This document shows, one piece after another, positions 1-8,600 of a stretch of DNA of 64,000 nucleotides (position 1 is the stretch's first letter; each line of letters starts with the position of its first letter). Position numbers and translations under genes: made by a program. This DNA comes from Streptomyces sp. NBC_00370. Its GTDB lineage: Bacteria > Actinomycetota > Actinomycetes > Streptomycetales > Streptomycetaceae. The stretch spans positions 2,300,501 through 2,364,500 of the forward strand of contig NZ_CP107968.1 in NCBI RefSeq assembly GCF_036084755.1, read 5' to 3'. The notes beneath the pieces were generated by a model. The model searched no databases. It had not been told where the DNA came from and saw nothing but the letters and a program-made list of their open reading frames with translations.

Positions 1-479
1 CGTTCCATCCCGTGGGGTGCGTCGCCGACGCCGCGACGATCCGCGAACGCCCCGACGGCACCTTCGAGGTGGTCGTCACCGGCACCACCCGGGTGCGGCT
101 CCTGTCGGTCGAGGCCGGCGGCGCCTTCCTGACGGCCGAGGTCGAGGAGCTGCCGGAGGAGGAGGGCGAAGGGGCCGGCGCGCTCGCCGAAGGGGTGCTG
201 CGGGCCTTCCAGAGCTATCAGAAGCGGCTGGCCGGGGCGAGGGAGCGCACGCTCTCCACGGAGACCGAGCTGCCGGACGAGCCGTCCGTGGTGTCGTACC
301 TGGTCGCGGCGGCGGCCGTGCTGGACATCCCGACGAAGCAGCGGCTGCTCGAAGCGGACGACACGGCGGACCGGCTGCGCCAGGAGCTGAAACTGCTGCG
401 GGCCGAGACGGCGGTGATCCGGCATCTGCCGTCGCTGCCGGCCGCCGAGCTGACGCAGACCCGCACCAACCCCAACTGA
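1..479 (+). CDS. LON peptidase substrate-binding domain protein (5' end cut)
   Basis: The frame is already open at base 3, so the start lies before the window; about 158 residues remain. The visible part (GCVADAATI, then a TGTTRVRLL strand and a helical C-terminal half ending in TNPN) matches the PUA-like N-terminal domain of Lon proteases found as a stand-alone protein. No ATPase or protease domain follows, so this is not Lon itself. Stand-alone proteins of this kind are common in actinobacteria and their function is not known. The ybaK-like gene follows after 66 bases, and that gap carries two copies of a 12-base direct repeat at 482-493 and 518-529. Confidence 0.8.
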   Translation, partial: FHPVGCVADAATIRERPDGTFEVVVTGTTRVRLLSVEAGGAFLTAEVEELPEEEGEGAGALAEGVLRAFQSYQKRLAGARERTLSTETELPDEPSVVSYLVAAAAVLDIPTKQRLLEADDTADRLRQELKLLRAETAVIRHLPSLPAAELTQTRTNPN

Positions 480-545
480 CCACCGACTCCGACTGACCCA
501 CCGGCACCGACCGGCTCACCGACTCCGACCGACGTACGGGAACCG

Positions 546-1046
546 ATGGCGAAGAAGGCCAGGAAACAGGCGGGCGGCACCCCTGCGACGGTCGCGCTGA
601 CCGCGGCGGGCACCGCGTACACCCTGCACGAGTACGCGCACGACCCGGCGTCGCCCTCGTACGGCGAGGAGGCGGCGCGTGCGCTGGGCGTCTCCCCCGA
701 GCGGGTCTTCAAGACGCTGGTCGCCGACGTCGACGGCGAGCTGACCGTCGCCGTCGTACCGGTGGCGGGCTCGCTGGACCTCAAGGCGCTGGCGGCGGCC
801 GTCGGCGGCAAGCGTGCCGCGATGGCCGACCCCGCGGCGGCCGAGCGCACCACGGGCTATGTACGGGGCGGCATCTCGCCGCTCGGGCAGCGCAAGCGGC
901 TGCGTACGGTGCTGGACGCCTCGGCGGCCGGCCATCCCACGGTCTGTGTCTCGGCGGGCCGCCGCGGCCTGGAGGTCGAGCTGGCGCCCGCCGACCTGGC
1001 GGCGCTGACGTCGGCGGTCCTGGCCCCGATCGGCCGCGCCGGCTGA
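546..1046 (+). CDS. ybaK: YbaK/EbsC-type aminoacyl-tRNA deacylase
   Basis: A 166-residue protein of the YbaK family, whose best known member hydrolyses Cys-tRNA(Pro) made by prolyl-tRNA synthetase error. The N-terminal Lys/Arg-rich start, the HEYAHDP segment, RVFKTLVAD, VPVAGSLDLKALA, the GYVRGGISPLGQ loop and the late VSAGRRGLEVEL strand are all family features. The length is typical (about 160). It is in the same direction as the LON-domain gene and could be co-transcribed with it. The exact tRNA substrate cannot be read from the sequence. It ends 4 bases before the left end of the inverted-repeat element at 1050. Confidence 0.88.
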   Translation: MAKKARKQAGGTPATVALTAAGTAYTLHEYAHDPASPSYGEEAARALGVSPERVFKTLVADVDGELTVAVVPVAGSLDLKALAAAVGGKRAAMADPAAAERTTGYVRGGISPLGQRKRLRTVLDASAAGHPTVCVSAGRRGLEVELAPADLAALTSAVLAPIGRAG

Positions 1047-1049
1047 GCC

Positions 1050-1214
1050 AGGTCCTGTCCGGCCGGTCTTCGCGGATCAGCCTGCGGCGTCTGGTGCGGT
1101 GCATCGCAAGGCGGAGGATCATCCCCGTACTGGTTGTACGGGGATCGGTCCGACAACGCGGCGAGGTGCCGTGCCAGGCGTCGCGGGCCCGCGAAGACCG
1201 GCCGGGCAGGACCT
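1050..1214. repeat. MITE-like element with 25-bp terminal inverted repeats
   Basis: The ends 1050-1074 and 1190-1214 are reverse complements at 24 of 25 positions. Inside is a second perfect hairpin, a 10-bp stem at 1121-1130 / 1136-1145 with a TGGTT loop, and the sequence between is also partly self-complementary, so the whole 165 bp could fold into one long cruciform. It sits between two convergent genes and its right end overlaps the stop codon of the leftward DUF2567 gene (1213-1215). It encodes no transposase. It resembles, from memory, a dispersed intergenic repeat seen in many Streptomyces genomes. It could act as a transcription terminator for both flanking genes. Confidence 0.75.
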
Positions 1215-1938
1215 AGTTGTCGGGCCCGCCCCACGCCTGGTCGGCGGGTCCTGGGCGGTCCTGGTGGCCGTTCTGCTGCGCCGTACCGCCGTCAGCGCCG
1301 CCGCTCTGCGGCTGGGCGTACATCGCTCCCCAGTCGGGCTCCGGGTCGCGCGGCGCGAACAGCGCCGTCAGCGCCAGGTGGACGACCATGGCGGCGACCG
1401 GCCAGGCGAGCAGCGCGCCCTTCATGTTCAGTTCGAGCGGCGCGTCGAAGGTGACGCCCTTGCCCGCCGCGCGCGCGTGCGCCACCACGTCCGAGGTGGG
1501 GCCGAGCCAGCCGCCCACCTTCCAGGCGATGACGGCGCCGAGCAGACCGCCCAGCGCCAGCGCCACGACCAGCGGGACGCCGCCGCGCCTGCGGAAGAAG
1601 AACACCAGCGCCGAGGTGACCAGGCCGAAGGCCAGGGCGAGCAGGACAAACGTTCCGTCGGCGCCGATCGCCTCCTCGCCCTCGGTGTCCTTGAGGAAGA
1701 CGGCGGTGTTGTCGGAGATCAGCGGGATACGCGGCGCGAGCCAGAGCCACAGCAGCCCCAGCAGCACGCCGGACACGGCGGTCGCGGCGAACACCACGGC
1801 GGCCTGGCGCAGCTCCTTGGTCATATCGGGCCCTTCCTCCGCTTTGTCCCCCGCGTAGGGCGAAGCGCCGGCCTGCGGCATCTGCCAGGGGTCTTGATTC
1901 GGCGGCGGCTGGTGCGGCGGCGTCAGAGGAGCGGTCAC
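1213..1938 (-). CDS. DUF2567-family membrane protein
   Basis: A 241-residue protein starting with GTG at 1938 (VTAPLTPPHQ); longer in-frame versions run back into the permease gene and are unlikely. The first 40 residues are Pro/Gln-rich, then four hydrophobic helices follow (roughly residues 46-68, 85-106, 110-134 and 163-186), ending in a Gln/Gly-rich polar tail. This fits the DUF2567 family of actinobacterial membrane proteins, whose function is unknown. It lies 34 bases downstream of the ABC permease and is probably the last gene of that operon. Its stop codon lies inside the right end of the inverted-repeat element. Confidence 0.7.
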   Translation of the reverse strand: MTAPLTPPHQPPPNQDPWQMPQAGASPYAGDKAEEGPDMTKELRQAAVVFAATAVSGVLLGLLWLWLAPRIPLISDNTAVFLKDTEGEEAIGADGTFVLLALAFGLVTSALVFFFRRRGGVPLVVALALGGLLGAVIAWKVGGWLGPTSDVVAHARAAGKGVTFDAPLELNMKGALLAWPVAAMVVHLALTALFAPRDPEPDWGAMYAQPQSGGADGGTAQQNGHQDRPGPADQAWGGPDN

Positions 1939-1972
1939 TGTGCCATCGTGCCAGGCCTGTTCGAAGGGCGCC

Positions 1973-2809
1973 TCACCGGACTGCCGCACGCCGGTACGCC
2001 CACGTCGCGACGGCGAGCGAGGCGACACCGACGCCGGCGCACACGCCCAGGTCGATGCAGACGGCCGACCAGTCCGGATGCGAGTCGAACGAACGGGCGA
2101 GCGCTTCGACGCCGTACGTCGAAGGCAGCAGATCGCGCAGCCAGCCGACCGGGCCGGGCAGCCGGTCGGCGGGCAGGACGCCCAGCAGCAGCGCCGCCGA
2201 CATGCCGAGCTGGCCCAGCAGCGTGGCGATCTCCTGCCGGGGTGCCAGCAGCCCGCACGCGGCGCCCAGGCCCGACAGGGCGGCGCCGGACAGCGGGACG
2301 ACGGCGAGCAGGATCCACAGATGGGCGAGCGGCAGCTGGAACATGGCGCTGCCGGCGAGAGCGGTGACGACCGTGCCCGGCACGGTGAAGGAGGCGTAGG
2401 CACCGGCGGCGCCGAGCACGACGGCGGCGGGCGGCACCGGCAGGGTGGCGTAGTGGTCGAGACCGCCGCTCGCCCGCAGCTGGCCGAAGTACTGGGCGAG
2501 CAGGTTGAGCGCGACGAAGGCGACGACGAGCACGCTCGCCCCCGCGACGACGGCGCGCGCCTCCGAGCCGCCCTCGACGACGCCCCGCATCAGGACCATG
2601 ATCCCGACGGACTGGAAGGTCGCGACGAACAGCAGCGGGATCCGGGCGACCCGGGCCCGGGAGAGCTGCGCCCGGTAGACGGCGGCGAGCGAGGGCAGCA
2701 GCCTGGCGCGCGGGGCGAGCGGCGCGGGTACGGACCTGGCCGGCTCACCCCGGGTCTTGGCGGCCGGGTCGGCCCGTCCGGACACGGCCTCCGCTGGCAC
2801 GATGCTCAC
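1973..2809 (-). CDS. ABC-2 type transporter permease
   Basis: A 278-residue membrane protein with about six hydrophobic segments and the layout of ABC-2 permeases: long first cytoplasmic stretch, ARIPLLFVATFQSVGIMVLM as first helix, and a late LLPSTYGVEALAR re-entrant-like loop before the last helix. It pairs with the ATPase encoded 22 bases upstream as a probable exporter of the DrrAB kind. The substrate is not evident. The GTG start at 2809 overlaps the stop of a nine-codon reading frame that begins at the ATPase stop (2806-2835), suggesting coupled translation. An AGGAG lies about 14 bases upstream. Confidence 0.87.
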   Translation of the reverse strand: MSIVPAEAVSGRADPAAKTRGEPARSVPAPLAPRARLLPSLAAVYRAQLSRARVARIPLLFVATFQSVGIMVLMRGVVEGGSEARAVVAGASVLVVAFVALNLLAQYFGQLRASGGLDHYATLPVPPAAVVLGAAGAYASFTVPGTVVTALAGSAMFQLPLAHLWILLAVVPLSGAALSGLGAACGLLAPRQEIATLLGQLGMSAALLLGVLPADRLPGPVGWLRDLLPSTYGVEALARSFDSHPDWSAVCIDLGVCAGVGVASLAVATWAYRRAAVR

Positions 2810-2831
2810 CTGCCACTGCTCCTGTCGTCGG

Positions 2832-3812
2832 TCATGCCTTGACCAGCCCCTTCGTCCGTCCGCCGAGCGCGAGATAGACGTCCTCCAGGCTCGGCGTCGC
2901 CAGGGTGAAGTCGTCCAGGGCCGCGAAGGCGGCGCCGCCGGTCACGGCGGCGACGGCGGCCCGTGCCTCGTCGGGGGCGAGCCGCAGCACCCAGCGCCGC
3001 CCCGACTCCTGCGCCGAGTCGCGCAGGGCGGCCACCTCGGGCACGTCGAGCGGGGCGCGCTCGCGCCACATCAGCTCGACCCTGACCTCCCCGGCGACCT
3101 GTTCCTTGAGCCCGGACGGGGTGTCGCAGGCGATGACCTTGCCGCGTTCCAGGACGGCGACCCGGTCGAGCACGGTCTCCGCCTCGATGACGTTGTGGGT
3201 GACGAGCAGGACGGTCGCGCCCTGTTCGACGCGCCTGCGGTCGACGGCGGCCCAGACGGCGCGCCGGGCGACCGGGTCCATGCCGGTGGTGGGCTCGTCG
3301 AGGACCAGGACGGGCCGCTCGCCGACCAGGACGGTGGCGAAGCACGCCAGCCGCCGCTGGCCGCCCGAGAGCTTCTTCAGGGGCCGTCCGGCGATCTCGG
3401 TCAGGCCCAGTTCGTCCAGGACGGCGTCCCGGGCCGTACGGGCCTCGCGCAGCGTCAGCCCGCGCAGCCGGCCGGTGGTCTCGGCGGCGAGCGCCACCGT
3501 CAGCTCGTCCAGCGCCGTGGACTCCTGGCCGAGGTAGCCGACGAGCCGGGAGGCCAGTTCGGGATGGCGCACCAGGTCGTGGCCGAGCATCTCGACGCTG
3601 CCGGAGTCGGGCCGCATCAGTCCGGTGAGCTGCCGTACGAGGGTGGACTTGCCGGCGCCGTTGGGCCCGAGCAGGCCGAAGATCTCGCCGCGCCGCACGT
3701 CGAGGCTGATCCCGTCGGTGGCGCGCACCTCGGGCGTCGCCGGGGTGCCCCGGCCGCCGCGCGCGGCGGGGTACGTCTTCACCAGATCGCGCACCACGCA
3801 CACCGTACTCAC
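2832..3812 (-). CDS. ABC transporter ATP-binding protein (DrrA-like)
   Basis: A 326-residue ATPase. Walker A is GPNGAGKST (around residues 49-57), the signature is LSGGQRR, Walker B runs into VLVLDEPTTGMD, and the H-loop is VTHNV. The roughly 80-residue extension after the nucleotide-binding domain is typical of DrrA-type exporters. It energises the permease encoded next. The GTG start at 3812 has no clear ribosome-binding site but a TAGGCT hexamer ends 8 bases before it, so the mRNA may be leaderless. Read order is NYN-domain gene, ATPase, permease, DUF2567. Confidence 0.93.
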   Translation of the reverse strand: MSTVCVVRDLVKTYPAARGGRGTPATPEVRATDGISLDVRRGEIFGLLGPNGAGKSTLVRQLTGLMRPDSGSVEMLGHDLVRHPELASRLVGYLGQESTALDELTVALAAETTGRLRGLTLREARTARDAVLDELGLTEIAGRPLKKLSGGQRRLACFATVLVGERPVLVLDEPTTGMDPVARRAVWAAVDRRRVEQGATVLLVTHNVIEAETVLDRVAVLERGKVIACDTPSGLKEQVAGEVRVELMWRERAPLDVPEVAALRDSAQESGRRWVLRLAPDEARAAVAAVTGGAAFAALDDFTLATPSLEDVYLALGGRTKGLVKA

Positions 3813-3848
3813 GAGGTACGAGCCTACGTTGTCCGGTGCGTACCGCTT

Positions 3849-5123
3849 CTACTCGGGTGCTGCCCCGTGCTCGGCGGCGGCCCTGACGTCGATCTCCCGC
3901 CAGAAGCCCGCCCGGATGGCGTAGCGGTCGTGCTCGTCGATCTGGTCGTCCTTGTGGGCGAGCAGCCCGAACCGCGCCGCGTACCTGAGCAGTTCGCCGT
4001 CGATGCGGTGCGGGATGCGCGGATACATCACGGAGAGCGCCTGCACGTGGGCCGTCTCGGGCAGCCGGGCCATCCAGCGGCGGGCGAAGACCTGGCCGAC
4101 CTCGAAGGGGTCGCCGCCGACGGTGGTGATGTCCTCCTCGCGGTCGGCCCAGCGCTGTTCGGCGCTGGTGAGCTGGGCGAGGGTGGGCAGTGAGGCGGTC
4201 TCGGGCGGCTCGCCCGCCGGGCCGCCGCCGGGGCGTTCGACCCAGCCCTTGTCGGACGACCAGCGCAGCGTCGCACCGGCCGGCCCGCGCTGTTCGGCGG
4301 GGGGCTGGATGCCGGGGGCGCGCAGGCTCGCGAGGTCCTTGGGGGTGGGGACGCCCTTGGTGCCGGGGTGCGGCTGGGCGGTGTCGTGGTCGTGGTCGTG
4401 GGTGTGCTCGACGGCCGGCGCCGACGAGCCGTTCTGCCCGGCCGCCGTCTGTGCCTCGGCGGCCCGTTCCGCCGAGGCGGCGAGCGCCGACTCGGGCAGC
4501 GGCGCCGAGAGGATCGCCGCGATCTCGGGCCGGGTGCCGGGGGTGGGTGCGCAGACACCGCCGAAGTCCTTGGCGCGTACGGCCTTGGTGATCCACGCGC
4601 GGTCGAGGACCCGCCGCTCGTCGGCCTCGGCGACCAGGTCCTCCGACTGGTTGTAGTCGCCGTCGGCGGCCTGGACGGCCCAGAGGTGGACGGCGACGCC
4701 GTGCTCCTTGGCGGACATCAGACCGGGAAGCAGATCACCGTCACCGGTGACAAGTACGACGTCCGAGCAGGCGCGGTTTCTGGCCAGTTCGGTGAGTTCC
4801 GCGTGCATCGCCGCGTCGACGCCCTTCTGCGCCCAGCGCCCGTCGCTGCGGGTGAGAGCGCCCAGCCTGACCGTGACCCGTGGCATGACGCGCAGCCGCC
4901 GGTGTTCGGGCTGCGGGACCCGGTCGGGGGCGCCGTCGAACCAGTAGATCCGCAGCAGGGGCTGTTCGGTGTCGTGCTCTGCCCGTTCGCGCAGGCCCTG
5001 GATGAGGGCGGAGTGGTCCACGGTGATGCGGGAGCGGGCCGGTTCTCCGGCGAGGAGACTCGCGGCGGCGCCCAGCAGATAGCCGGCGTCCACCAGGACA
5101 ACGCAGCGGTCCACGTGTTCCAC
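3849..5123 (-). CDS. NYN-domain (PIN-like) protein
   Basis: About 424 residues. The N-terminal 170 residues form an NYN domain, a PIN-like RNase fold: CVVLVDAGYLL supplies the first acidic residue, and VLVTGDGDLLPGL supplies the conserved TGDGD motif. A linker with a His/Asp-rich run (HTHDHDHD) follows, then a conserved C-terminal region of about 130 residues (RRWMARLPET, DRYAIRAGFWREID) that I do not recognise. Family knowledge suggests RNA cleavage or processing; no substrate is known. The GTG at 5123 is chosen; a GTG at 5114 is equally possible and has the better-placed AAGGTGG upstream. Confidence 0.75.
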   Translation of the reverse strand: MEHVDRCVVLVDAGYLLGAAASLLAGEPARSRITVDHSALIQGLRERAEHDTEQPLLRIYWFDGAPDRVPQPEHRRLRVMPRVTVRLGALTRSDGRWAQKGVDAAMHAELTELARNRACSDVVLVTGDGDLLPGLMSAKEHGVAVHLWAVQAADGDYNQSEDLVAEADERRVLDRAWITKAVRAKDFGGVCAPTPGTRPEIAAILSAPLPESALAASAERAAEAQTAAGQNGSSAPAVEHTHDHDHDTAQPHPGTKGVPTPKDLASLRAPGIQPPAEQRGPAGATLRWSSDKGWVERPGGGPAGEPPETASLPTLAQLTSAEQRWADREEDITTVGGDPFEVGQVFARRWMARLPETAHVQALSVMYPRIPHRIDGELLRYAARFGLLAHKDDQIDEHDRYAIRAGFWREIDVRAAAEHGAAPE

Positions 5124-5346
5124 CTTCTCTCGGGAACCTCGGGATCGGGATGGTGAAGGGTTTCCTTCGAGTCTGCCCGACCACGTGAGCGTTAACGTCC
5201 GGAACTCGATCATCGGCGTGGCGTATCGCCGGACAGGCCGCTGACGAGGCACCACTACACACGGCAATGATCCAAAATGCGGCTATATGCCCTGTATGTG
5301 AGTCTGAACGCGATCCGCCCCAGCTACTCCTACAGGAGGCATCGCC

Positions 5347-5520
5347 ATGGCCAAGAACAAGAACCGTGACCGCAGCAAGCAGCAGGCCCCGTCGTCGGAC
5401 CGCTCCGGCGAGCAGGACCGGTCGTCGTCCATGGAGGACCGCACGGAGCAGGTGCAGTCGCGCATAACCCCGTCGGACGTGCCGCACAAGGGCCGCGAGA
5501 AGCGCTTCGGCCACAACTGA
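5347..5520 (+). CDS. Small conserved hydrophilic protein (57 aa)
   Basis: An ATG at 5347 preceded by a strong AGGAGG (about 7 bases before it) opens a 57-codon frame ending at 5520. The product is highly charged, starts MAKNKNRDRSKQQ, is rich in Ser, Arg, Glu and Gln, and ends GREKRFGHN; it has no hydrophobic core and is likely disordered. Similar short proteins occur in other Streptomyces from memory, function unknown. A perfect stem-loop follows 22 bases after the stop. The strong ribosome-binding site and terminator make it a credible gene despite its size. Confidence 0.7.
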   Translation: MAKNKNRDRSKQQAPSSDRSGEQDRSSSMEDRTEQVQSRITPSDVPHKGREKRFGHN

Positions 5521-5542
5521 CGCCGTAGCGCTGACGCGTGAC

Positions 5543-5591
5543 ACACGCGTGAGGGGCACGCCCGGTCACCGGGCGTGCCCCTCACGCGTGT
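5543..5591. terminator. Bidirectional terminator, 24-bp perfect stem
   Basis: Bases 5543-5566 and 5568-5591 are exact reverse complements around one central base, giving a stem of at least 21 bp with a tight loop. It lies between the convergent small gene (ends 5520) and dnaE (ends 5608). No U-run follows, which is usual for Streptomyces terminators. Confidence 0.85.
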
Positions 5592-5607
5592 ACGTCCGGG
5601 CGGGGTG

Positions 5608-8600
5608 CTAGCCGGCCAGACAGGCCGGGCCGAGCAGCACCTTCAGATCGCCGAACAAGGCGGGGTCGGGCTGGACGCGGTGCCGGTCGAGCCGCAGCAC
5701 CGTGGTCTTCCTGGCGCCCTGGAGTTTGATCCGGACCTCGGAGTTGCCCCGGTGGCTGCCGAGGATCTCGCCGAGCCTGCTGACCATCGGCGGGGTGACC
5801 TTCACTGTGGGGATGGTGATGGTGACGGGCGCGTCGGTCCCTGCCGACGACACGTCGGGGACCTGGAGCTCCATGGCGACAAGCCGGGGGATGTCCTCGC
5901 GCTTGTCGAGCCGGCCCTTGACGAAGACGACCGTGTCCTCGACGAGCTGGGTCGAGACCAGCTGATAGGTCGCGGGGAAGAACATGCACTCGATCGAGCC
6001 GGCCAGGTCCTCGACGGTGGCGATGGCCCAGGCGTTGCCCTGCTTGGTCATCTTGCGCTGGAGCCCGGAGATGATCCCGCCGATGGTCACCACCGCGCCG
6101 TCGGCGTGCTCACCGCCCGTGAGCTGCGAGATCGCCGCGTCCGACTTGTCGGAGAGCACATGCTCGATGCCGAACAGCGGGTGGTCGGAGACATAGAGCC
6201 CGAGCATCTCCCGCTCCTGCGCGAGCAGGTACGACTTGTCCCACTCGATGTCGGAGAACTCGACGTCGAGCCCGAAGCCCGGCTCGCTGCTCTCCTCCTC
6301 GCCGCTGCCGAACAGGTCGAACTGGCCCTCGGCCTCCTTGCGCTTGACCTGGACCACGTTGTCGATCATCGGCTCGTGATGGGCGACCAGCCCCTTGCGG
6401 GTGTGGCCCATCTCGTCGAAGGCACCCGCCTTGATCAGCGATTCCACCGTGCGCTTGTTGCAGACGACGGCCTCGACCTTGTCGAGGAAGTCGGGGAAGG
6501 AGGCGTACTTCCCCTTGGCCCTGCGGCACCGGATGATCGAGTCGACCACGTTGGTGCCGACGTTCCTGACGGCGGTCAGGCCGAAGAGGATCACGTCGTC
6601 GCCCTGCGCCGCGAAGTTCGACTGGGACTCGTTCACATTGGGCGGCAGGACCTTGATGCCCATCCGGCGGCACTCGTTGAGGTAGACGGCCGACTTGTCC
6701 TTGTCGTCCTTCACCGACGTCAGCAGCGCGGCCATGTACTCGGCGGGGTAGTTCGCCTTCAGATACGCGGTCCAGTATGTGACCAGGCCGTACGCGGACG
6801 AGTGCGCCTTGTTGAAGGCGTAGCCGGCGAACGGGACCAGCACGTCCCACAGGGCCTTGATGGCCTCGTCCGAGTAGTTGTTCTTCTTGGCGCCGGCCTG
6901 GAACAGGACGAAGTTCTTGGCCAGCTCGTCGGCCTTCTTCTTGCCCATCACGCGACGGAGGATGTCGGCCTCGCCGAGCGAGTACCCGGCGATGATCTGG
7001 GCGGCCTTCTGCACCTGCTCCTGGTAGACGATCAGGCCGTGGGTCAGCCCGAGCACCTCACGCAGCGGCTCCTCCAGCTCCGGGTGGATCGGGGTGATCT
7101 CCTGCTGGCCGTTCTTGCGCAGGGCGTAGTTCGTGTGCGAGTTCATGCCCATCGGGCCCGGCCGGTACAGGGCGGAGACGGCGGAAATGTCCTCGAAGTT
7201 GTCGGGCTTCATCAGCCGCAGCAGCGAGCGCATCGGCCCGCCGTCGAACTGGAAGACACCGAGCGTGTCGCCCCTGCACAGCAGCTCGTACGTCGTCGGG
7301 TCGTCCAGCGGCAGGGCCAGCAGGTCCAGGTCGACGCCCTTGTTGGCCTTCACCATCTTGACGGCGTCGTCCATGATCGTCAGGTTGCGCAGCCCCAGGA
7401 AGTCCATCTTCAGCAGGCCGAGCGACTCACAGCTCGGGTAGTCCCACTGGGTGATCGTCACCTGGTCGGTGTGGCGCACCCACACGGGCACATGGTCGGT
7501 GATCGTCTCGCTGGACATGATCACGCCGGCCGCGTGCACACCCATCTGCCGGACCAGGCCCTCGACGCCCTTCGCCGTGTCGATGACCTTCTTCACGTCC
7601 GGCTCGTTCTCGTACATCCCCCGGATCTCGCCCGCCTCGCCGTAGCGCGGGTGCTTGGGGTCGGTGATGCCGTTGAGGTCGATGCCCTTGCCGAGGACGT
7701 CGGCGGGCATCGCCTTGGTGAGCCGGTCACCCATCGCGTACGGGTAGCCCAGCACCCGTGCGGAGTCCTTGATCGCGTTCTTCGCCTTGATCTTGCCGTA
7801 CGTGCCGATCATGGCGACCTTGTCGGCGCCGTACTTCTCCGTCACGTACCGGATGACCTCGCCGCGCCGGCGTTCGTCGAAGTCGATGTCGACGTCCGGC
7901 ATGGAGATGCGCTCGGGGTTGAGGAACCGCTCGAAGATCAGGCCGTGCTCGATCGGGTCGAGGTCGGTGATGCCCATCGCGTACGAGACGATCGAGCCGG
8001 CCGCCGAGCCACGGCCGGGGCCGACCGCGATGCCGTTGTTCTTGGCCCACATGATGAAGTCGGCGACCACCAGGAAGTACCCGGGGAAGCCCATCTCGAT
8101 GATGATCCCCATCTCGTACTCGACCTGCTTCTGCCGGTCCTCGGGGATGCCGTTCGGGTAGCGGCGGGCCATCCCCCGCATCGTCTCTTCCTTGAACCAG
8201 GTGACCTCGGTGAAGCCGTCCGGCACGTCGAACCTGGGCATCAGGTTCTTCTCCTGGAACATGCCCTCGGTGTCGATCTGCTGGGCCACCAGCAGGGTGT
8301 TGGCGCACCCTTCCTGCCAGGCGTCCGACGAGTCGACCGCGTACATCTCGTCGGTCGACTTCAGGTAGTAGCCCGTGCCGTCGAACCGGAACCGGTCGGG
8401 GTCCGAGAGGTTCTTGCCGGTCTGGATGCACAGCAGCGCGTCGTGCGCCGTCGCCTCGTTGGCGTACGTGTAGTGCGAGTCGTTGGTGACCAGCGGCGGG
8501 ATCCCGAGCTTCTTGCCCACTTCGAGCAGCCCGTCACGCACGCGCCGCTCGATCTCGATCCCGTGGTCCATCAGCTCCAGGAAGTACCGGTCCTTGCCGA

